A DNA stretch of 9,350 nucleotides from Alphaproteobacteria bacterium MarineAlpha10_Bin2. GTDB taxonomy: Bacteria; Pseudomonadota; Alphaproteobacteria; UBA828. The stretch spans positions 1 through 9,350 of the forward strand of contig PTKB01000092.1 of the NCBI GenBank assembly GCA_002937555.1. The letters are read 5' to 3'. Made by a program: the position numbers and the translations under genes. Under the pieces are notes generated by a model that searched no databases, was not told the DNA's origin, and worked only from the letters and a program-made list of their open reading frames with translations. Below are positions 6,874 to 9,350 of this stretch, piece by piece (the stretch's first letter is position 1; each line of letters starts with the position of its first letter).

Positions 6874-8058
6874 TCAATAAGAGCGCGGCATCCCGAGCAC
6901 ATGCTGCCCGAGATAGGCGAGGATCAGATTGGTCGAGATCGGCGCGGTGCGGTAGAGCCGCGTTTCGCGGAATTTGCGCTCGATGTCATATTCCTCGGCA
7001 AAGCCGAAGCCGCCAAAGGTTTGCATGCAGACATCCGCCGCTTCCCACGACGCTTCCGAGGCGAGCAGCTTGGCCATGTTGGCTTCGGCGCCGCAGGGGA
7101 CACCGGCGTCGAACAGAGCGGCGGCCTTGCGCGTCATCAGATCGGCGGCTTGCGCGTTGGCATAGGCCTTGGCGATCGGGAACTGAATTCCTTGATTAGC
7201 GCCGATCGGGCGGTCGAACACTTCGCGCTCGGTGGCGTAGGCGCTGGCCTTCTCGATGAACCAACGCGAATCGCCGAGACACTCGCCGGAAATCAAAATG
7301 CGCTCGGCATTCATGCCGTCGAGAATATATTTAAAGCCCCTGCCCTCTTCGCCGATCAGGCTGGTGGCGGGAATTTCCAGATTGTCGAAGAACAGCTCGT
7401 TGGTGGAGTGATTCACCATGGTGCGGATGGGGCGGATTTCGAGGCCGTTGCCGACCGCCTTGTCGAGTTCGACAAGAAAGACCGAAAGGCCGTCGGAGCG
7501 CTTCTTGCATTCCTCCTTGGGCGTGGTGCGCGCCAACAACAGCAACAGATCGGATTGCAGCGCGCGCGAAATCCACACCTTCTGGCCGTTTACCACATAG
7601 GCATCATTGCCTTTCTTTTCGGCCATGGTGCGGAGCTGGGTGGTGTCGGATCCGGTGCCGGGTTCGGTGACGCCGAACGCCTGCAGGCGTAATTCGCCGC
7701 TCGCCACCTTGGGCAGGTATTTTTGCTTTTGTTCGGCCGAGCCGTGCCTGAGCACGGTGCCCATGGTGTACATCTGCGCATGGCCGGCGCCGCCATTACA
7801 GCCCGAGGCGTGAATCTCCTCCAAAATCGCCGCGCCGGCCCCGACACCGAGGCCGCTGCCGCCATATTCCTCCGGGATCATTGCGGCGAGAAAGCCGGAA
7901 TCGGTCAGTTCCTGAACGAATTCTGCCGGATATTCGCGCTCGCGATCCTTGGCGCGCCAATATTCGCCGGGATATTTGGCGCACAGCGCGCGCACCGGCG
8001 CGCGCAATTCCTCGTAATTATTCGAGAGGTCGATGACCGCTTCGGAATTCTCCGTCAT
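6874..8058 (-). CDS. Acyl-CoA dehydrogenase (FAD-dependent)
   Basis: 394 residues from the ATG at 8058. That start is chosen because GAGGGA (8073-8068) lies 9 nt upstream and because the open frame further up (a GTG at 8139) runs into foreign-looking DNA. The domain order is normal: an alpha domain (~15-125) with PEEYGGSGLGVG, a beta domain with FGVTEPGTGSDTTQLRT (128-144) and VVNGQKVWIS (155-164), and a C-terminal helical domain with FDRPIGANQGIQFPIA and FGGFGFAEEYDIERKFRETRLY. It should abstract protons from an acyl-CoA to give a 2-enoyl-CoA and pass electrons to ETF. The usual catalytic Glu position (YEGT motif) reads YRTAPIST, with no Glu. A Glu is present at position 252 (NAERILISGE), where isovaleryl-CoA dehydrogenase has its base. 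It is first in the operon with the CoA-transferase and hydratase. Confidence 0.92.
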   Translation of the reverse strand: MTENSEAVIDLSNNYEELRAPVRALCAKYPGEYWRAKDREREYPAEFVQELTDSGFLAAMIPEEYGGSGLGVGAGAAILEEIHASGCNGGAGHAQMYTMGTVLRHGSAEQKQKYLPKVASGELRLQAFGVTEPGTGSDTTQLRTMAEKKGNDAYVVNGQKVWISRALQSDLLLLLARTTPKEECKKRSDGLSVFLVELDKAVGNGLEIRPIRTMVNHSTNELFFDNLEIPATSLIGEEGRGFKYILDGMNAERILISGECLGDSRWFIEKASAYATEREVFDRPIGANQGIQFPIAKAYANAQAADLMTRKAAALFDAGVPCGAEANMAKLLASEASWEAADVCMQTFGGFGFAEEYDIERKFRETRLYRTAPISTNLILAYLGQHVLGMPRSY

Positions 8059-8067
8059 ATGGCGGCG

Positions 8068-8073
8068 TCCCTC
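8068..8073 (-). promoter_or_regulatory. Ribosome binding site fixing the acyl-CoA dehydrogenase start
   Basis: GAGGGA on the minus strand lies 9 nt upstream of the ATG at 8058-8056. No comparable site precedes the longer GTG-initiated frame at the proper distance, so the shorter protein is preferred. Confidence 0.6.
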
Positions 8074-8089
8074 ACTCGACGGTAACGGA

Positions 8090-8428
8090 ATGTCGGTGTT
8101 GTGGGGTAAGACAGATGTGTTCTTCTCCTTCGATGTCACATGTCGTAGTTCCGCACTCTGGGTTGCGAAATACAGCGATTATCAAAAGTTTCTCCATCAA
8201 ACGATATCCAGTCTACGCAAGGACGGATTGAACTTCCAACAGATTGCTGATTGGTTGAATGAGAACGGATACTCTACCGTCAGGGGTAAGAGGTTCCGCA
8301 ACACACACGTTCATTCCATCATCAAGAAAAAGTCAGTCAGAGATGACAGGGTGGGAAAAAACTACCCCTCTCTGTTCTCCAACTGTCGTTTGGAGTTGGT
8401 GGACAAATCTCTGGTGGGAGAGGTCTGA
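8090..8428 (+). CDS. Small protein with recombinase-like helix-turn-helix region
   Basis: The frame is open from 8033. The first ~19 codons overlap the start of the dehydrogenase, so the ATG at 8090 (112 aa) is a guess; a GTG at 8117 is another option and no Shine-Dalgarno decides it. The convincing part is the segment coded at 8225-8332: GLNFQQIADWLNENGY, then STVRGKRFRNTHVHSIIKKK. It resembles the DNA-binding 'Recombinase' region of large serine recombinases (IA..LN..G..T..G..F....V..I). No resolvase catalytic domain is present, so this is either a stand-alone DNA-binding protein or a fragment. The tail (KSVRDDRVGKNYPSLFSN...) is basic, then mixed. Base composition is AT-richer than the chromosomal genes, suggesting transfer. 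It is followed at once by an inverted repeat that may terminate transcription. The function is not known; a role as regulator of the neighbouring repeats is inference. Confidence 0.55.
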   Translation: MSVLWGKTDVFFSFDVTCRSSALWVAKYSDYQKFLHQTISSLRKDGLNFQQIADWLNENGYSTVRGKRFRNTHVHSIIKKKSVRDDRVGKNYPSLFSNCRLELVDKSLVGEV

Positions 8429-8479
8429 GGGATACCGAAAGTCGTTTTCTGGATTTGGTATCCCCTGACTGCATTTTTT
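8429..8479 (+). terminator. Inverted repeat GGGATACC/GGTATCCC with trailing T-run, possible terminator
   Basis: GGGATACC (8429-8436) and GGTATCCC (8457-8464) form a perfect 8-bp stem starting one base after the upstream stop codon. Inside the 20-nt loop, GAAA (8437-8440) can pair with TTTC (8446-8449), lengthening the stem with a 7-nt bulge. A run of six T lies at 8474-8479, nine bases beyond the stem, which is further away than in a standard intrinsic terminator. It could equally be a protein-binding palindrome, since the same motif recurs downstream. Confidence 0.4.
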
Positions 8480-8500
8480 CCCCTCACCAGTGATTCCGAC

Positions 8501-8531
8501 GTATCCCATTGTCTAAATACAAGAGGGATAC
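8501..8531 (+). promoter_or_regulatory. Second inverted repeat GTATCCC/GGGATAC, candidate operator
   Basis: GTATCCC (8501-8507) and GGGATAC (8525-8531) are inverted around a 17-bp AT-rich spacer containing TAAATAC, a possible but weak -10 element. The half-site is the same as in the repeat at 8429-8464 but the order of the arms is reversed. Lying 50-80 bp before the next start codon, it suits an operator for the 8582 gene, or an RNA arm that could pair with the first repeat instead. Confidence 0.4.
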
Positions 8532-8533
8532 AC

Positions 8534-8561
8534 GGAAGGAATGAATCGAATCACCCCTTCC
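8534..8561 (+). repeat. Inverted repeat GGAAGG/CCTTCC in the leader of the second small gene
   Basis: GGAAGG (8534-8539) and CCTTCC (8556-8561) are a perfect 6-bp inverted pair with a 16-nt loop. They begin three bases after the second GGGATAC repeat and end ten bases before the Shine-Dalgarno at 8571. In RNA they could form a small hairpin in the leader. Short repeats of this kind also arise by chance. Confidence 0.3.
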
Positions 8562-8570
8562 ATATATCGA

Positions 8571-8575
8571 GGAGG
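8571..8575 (+). promoter_or_regulatory. Strong ribosome binding site for the 8582 gene
   Basis: GGAGG lies 6 nt before the ATG at 8582 (within CGAGGAGGATAAAAATG). It is the best Shine-Dalgarno in the window and is the main evidence that the following small ORF is really translated from this start. Confidence 0.7.
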
Positions 8576-8581
8576 ATAAAA

Positions 8582-9040
8582 ATGAACACATCGCAAAACC
8601 CATCTCACGATGCACATCTATTTAGTCGAATGACTGACATTCTGGTTATGTCTGGAACAGGAAAACATCATTACGGAGTGGATATTCCCAATCTGGGGAT
8701 TCTCGCATCAGTGATGAATCAATTGGGTATGACCAACAAACTTGGTCAAAACCTCAATGCAAACTCTCTGAAACAGGTCATCTTCAGAATGAGACACAGG
8801 AGTTCTGGTCTTAATGATTTCAGTCCTGATTGGTCTGAGTTCGATGAACCTGATGCATTGAGTCACTCATATGAGAATATTGTGCATATGAGGTCTGACC
8901 TTTCTGACTCATCTCGACCCATACTAAAAGGAACTTGCCTCGCTTCGACGTACGAGTACCTCGTACTGTTAATGGTGCGCTCTGTTAAGCCATCTAGCAA
9001 GTCCATAACGGTTTGCATTTCAAGACGAGCCGTTTGGTAA
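8582..9040 (+). CDS. Hypothetical protein with HTH-like region; 3' part likely chimeric
   Basis: 152 residues from an ATG with a strong GGAGG site. Residues 35-72 (IPNLGILASVMNQLGMTNKL... to ...SLKQVIFRMRHRS) align without gaps to the recombinase-like segment of the 8090 gene, sharing Ala, Asn, two Gly and an Ile at equal spacing, with conservative matches elsewhere. I do not recognise the protein as a whole. From residue ~94 on, the frame runs antisense to the probable phage minor capsid gene (8863-9243), which looks the better supported gene there. The last ~58 residues (ending KSITVCISRRAVW) therefore probably do not belong to the original protein. The likely explanation is truncation at a recombination junction with read-through into phage DNA. 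Composition is about 40% G+C at the start of the gene, unlike the chromosome. Confidence 0.5.
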   Translation: MNTSQNPSHDAHLFSRMTDILVMSGTGKHHYGVDIPNLGILASVMNQLGMTNKLGQNLNANSLKQVIFRMRHRSSGLNDFSPDWSEFDEPDALSHSYENIVHMRSDLSDSSRPILKGTCLASTYEYLVLLMVRSVKPSSKSITVCISRRAVW

Positions 9041-9243
9041 CTAGCAGAGCGACGAATTACCTGAAGGCCGGCAATCTCTAGTTGAGCGTTTCCCGGTCCG
9101 GTCGACATGGCGTGAATCGGTCCTTGTCCGGCCGTTTCGGTTAACACTAAAGCGTTATCTGGTTGCTCCGGAAGAAACGACTTAAAGATTGATGTCGTTA
9201 CTCCGCCAGTCGTTAAGAGGTCAGAAATATCGTCAAGTAGCAT
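8863..9243 (-). CDS. Phage minor capsid / tail-completion-like protein
   Basis: 126 residues: MLLDDISDLLTTGGVTTSIF at the start, ALVLTETAGQGPIHAMSTGPG and LEIAGLQVIRRSASYQTARLEM in the middle, and INSTRYSYVEARQVPFSMGRDESERSDL near the end. This succession matches the small phage minor capsid/tail-terminator proteins I know from siphophage head-tail modules. In those a 'LQV..R' strand, an 'LDGL....I' helix and a 'Q.PF..GRDE..R' end are characteristic, and the usual length is ~120-135 aa, so this copy looks full length. The start overlaps the previous gene's stop (TAATG at 9245-9241), as in compact phage operons. The next gene expected in such a module, a major tail protein on the same strand, is absent; the sequence instead switches to plus-strand HTH ORFs. 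This is from recalled family patterns, not a search. Confidence 0.7.
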   Translation of the reverse strand: MLLDDISDLLTTGGVTTSIFKSFLPEQPDNALVLTETAGQGPIHAMSTGPGNAQLEIAGLQVIRRSASYQTARLEMQTVMDLLDGLTERTINSTRYSYVEARQVPFSMGRDESERSDLICTIFSYE

Positions 9244-9350
9244 TACAACCCCACAATGTCTTTCATCTCTTTACCAATTCGTTGTTCGAATCCCTTAGCG
9301 TGCATATCAACAGCGGCCTCTAAAAACTTCCATCGCGTTGGAGGCGCATG
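9243..9350 (-). CDS. Phage head-tail connector (HK97 gp10-like), C-terminal fragment
   Basis: The last 35 residues and stop of a gene entering from the right edge: HAPPTRWKFLEAAVDMHAKG, then FEQRIGKEMKDIVGL. The stop TAA (9245-9243) shares one base with the ATG of the minor capsid gene. The 'RW.FLE.A......E..I......' ending and the position directly upstream of a minor capsid/tail-completion gene fit the HK97 gp10 family, but 35 residues are too few to be certain. It is partial only because the window ends. Confidence 0.5.
   Translation of the reverse strand, partial: HAPPTRWKFLEAAVDMHAKGFEQRIGKEMKDIVGL

Noticed and set aside
6586..7692. Plus-strand open frame of 368 codons opposite the CoA-transferase and dehydrogenase
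   Set aside because: It spans two well-recognised genes in antisense and resembles no protein family I know; it is a codon-bias shadow.
8140..8160. tRNA gene as a phage attachment site at the left end of the foreign DNA
   Set aside because: No cloverleaf, GTTCNANNC arm or CCA end is visible anywhere between 8059 and 8600, and no direct repeat pair could be identified within the window.
8090..8580. CRISPR array or toxin-antitoxin pair in the AT-rich region
   Set aside because: The repeats are four 7-8 bp inverted half-sites without regular spacers. The two ORFs are separated by 153 bp and both look DNA-binding, with no toxin motif.

Overview
The window looks like the chromosome of a GC-rich alphaproteobacterium for its first ~8.06 kb. 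Three things point there: a cysteine-free L31 ribosomal protein, an MsbA-related ABC exporter beside a MotA/MotB-like membrane pair, and a CaiB-type CoA-transferase, acyl-CoA dehydrogenase and MaoC-type dehydratase cluster. The last ~1.25 kb is different. It is visibly AT-richer (24 of 60 bases are G/C at 8581-8640, against 35 of 60 at 2401-2460) and carries small helix-turn-helix-like ORFs and phage structural genes. The exact genus cannot be read from this window.

Layout. (1) 3-2588, plus strand: a MotA/TolQ/ExbB-like inner-membrane protein, cut by the left edge, followed 15 bp later by a one-TM, long coiled-coil, OmpA-domain protein. Together they look like an ion-driven energiser pair anchored to peptidoglycan. 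(2) 2569-4422, minus strand: an ABC exporter with fused permease and ATPase, convergent with and overlapping the OmpA-type gene by 20 bp. (3) 4624-4848, plus strand: rpmE (L31), divergent from the exporter, with a good sigma70-like promoter in the 201-bp gap. (4) 8058-4868, minus strand: a tight three-gene operon of acyl-CoA dehydrogenase, family III CoA-transferase and HTD2/MaoC-type hydratase. It plausibly activates, desaturates and hydrates an organic acid as a CoA thioester; the substrate is unknown.

(5) 8090-9350: accessory DNA. Two plus-strand ORFs (8090-8428 and 8582-9040) each contain a segment resembling the C-terminal DNA-binding 'Recombinase' region of large serine recombinases. 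The two segments align to each other without gaps. Between them are four copies of GGGATAC(C) arranged as two successive inverted repeats, followed by a strong Shine-Dalgarno for the second ORF. From the right edge, on the minus strand, come the C-terminus of a probable HK97 gp10-like phage protein and a complete probable phage minor capsid/tail-completion protein (9243-8863), translationally coupled by TAATG. The second helix-turn-helix ORF runs antisense through the end of the phage gene, so a recombination junction probably lies near 8800-8940.

The most interesting part is the pair of related small HTH-like ORFs around the GGGATAC array at a phage/chromosome junction. It could be a small regulatory or recombination module, but nothing in the sequence proves a function.
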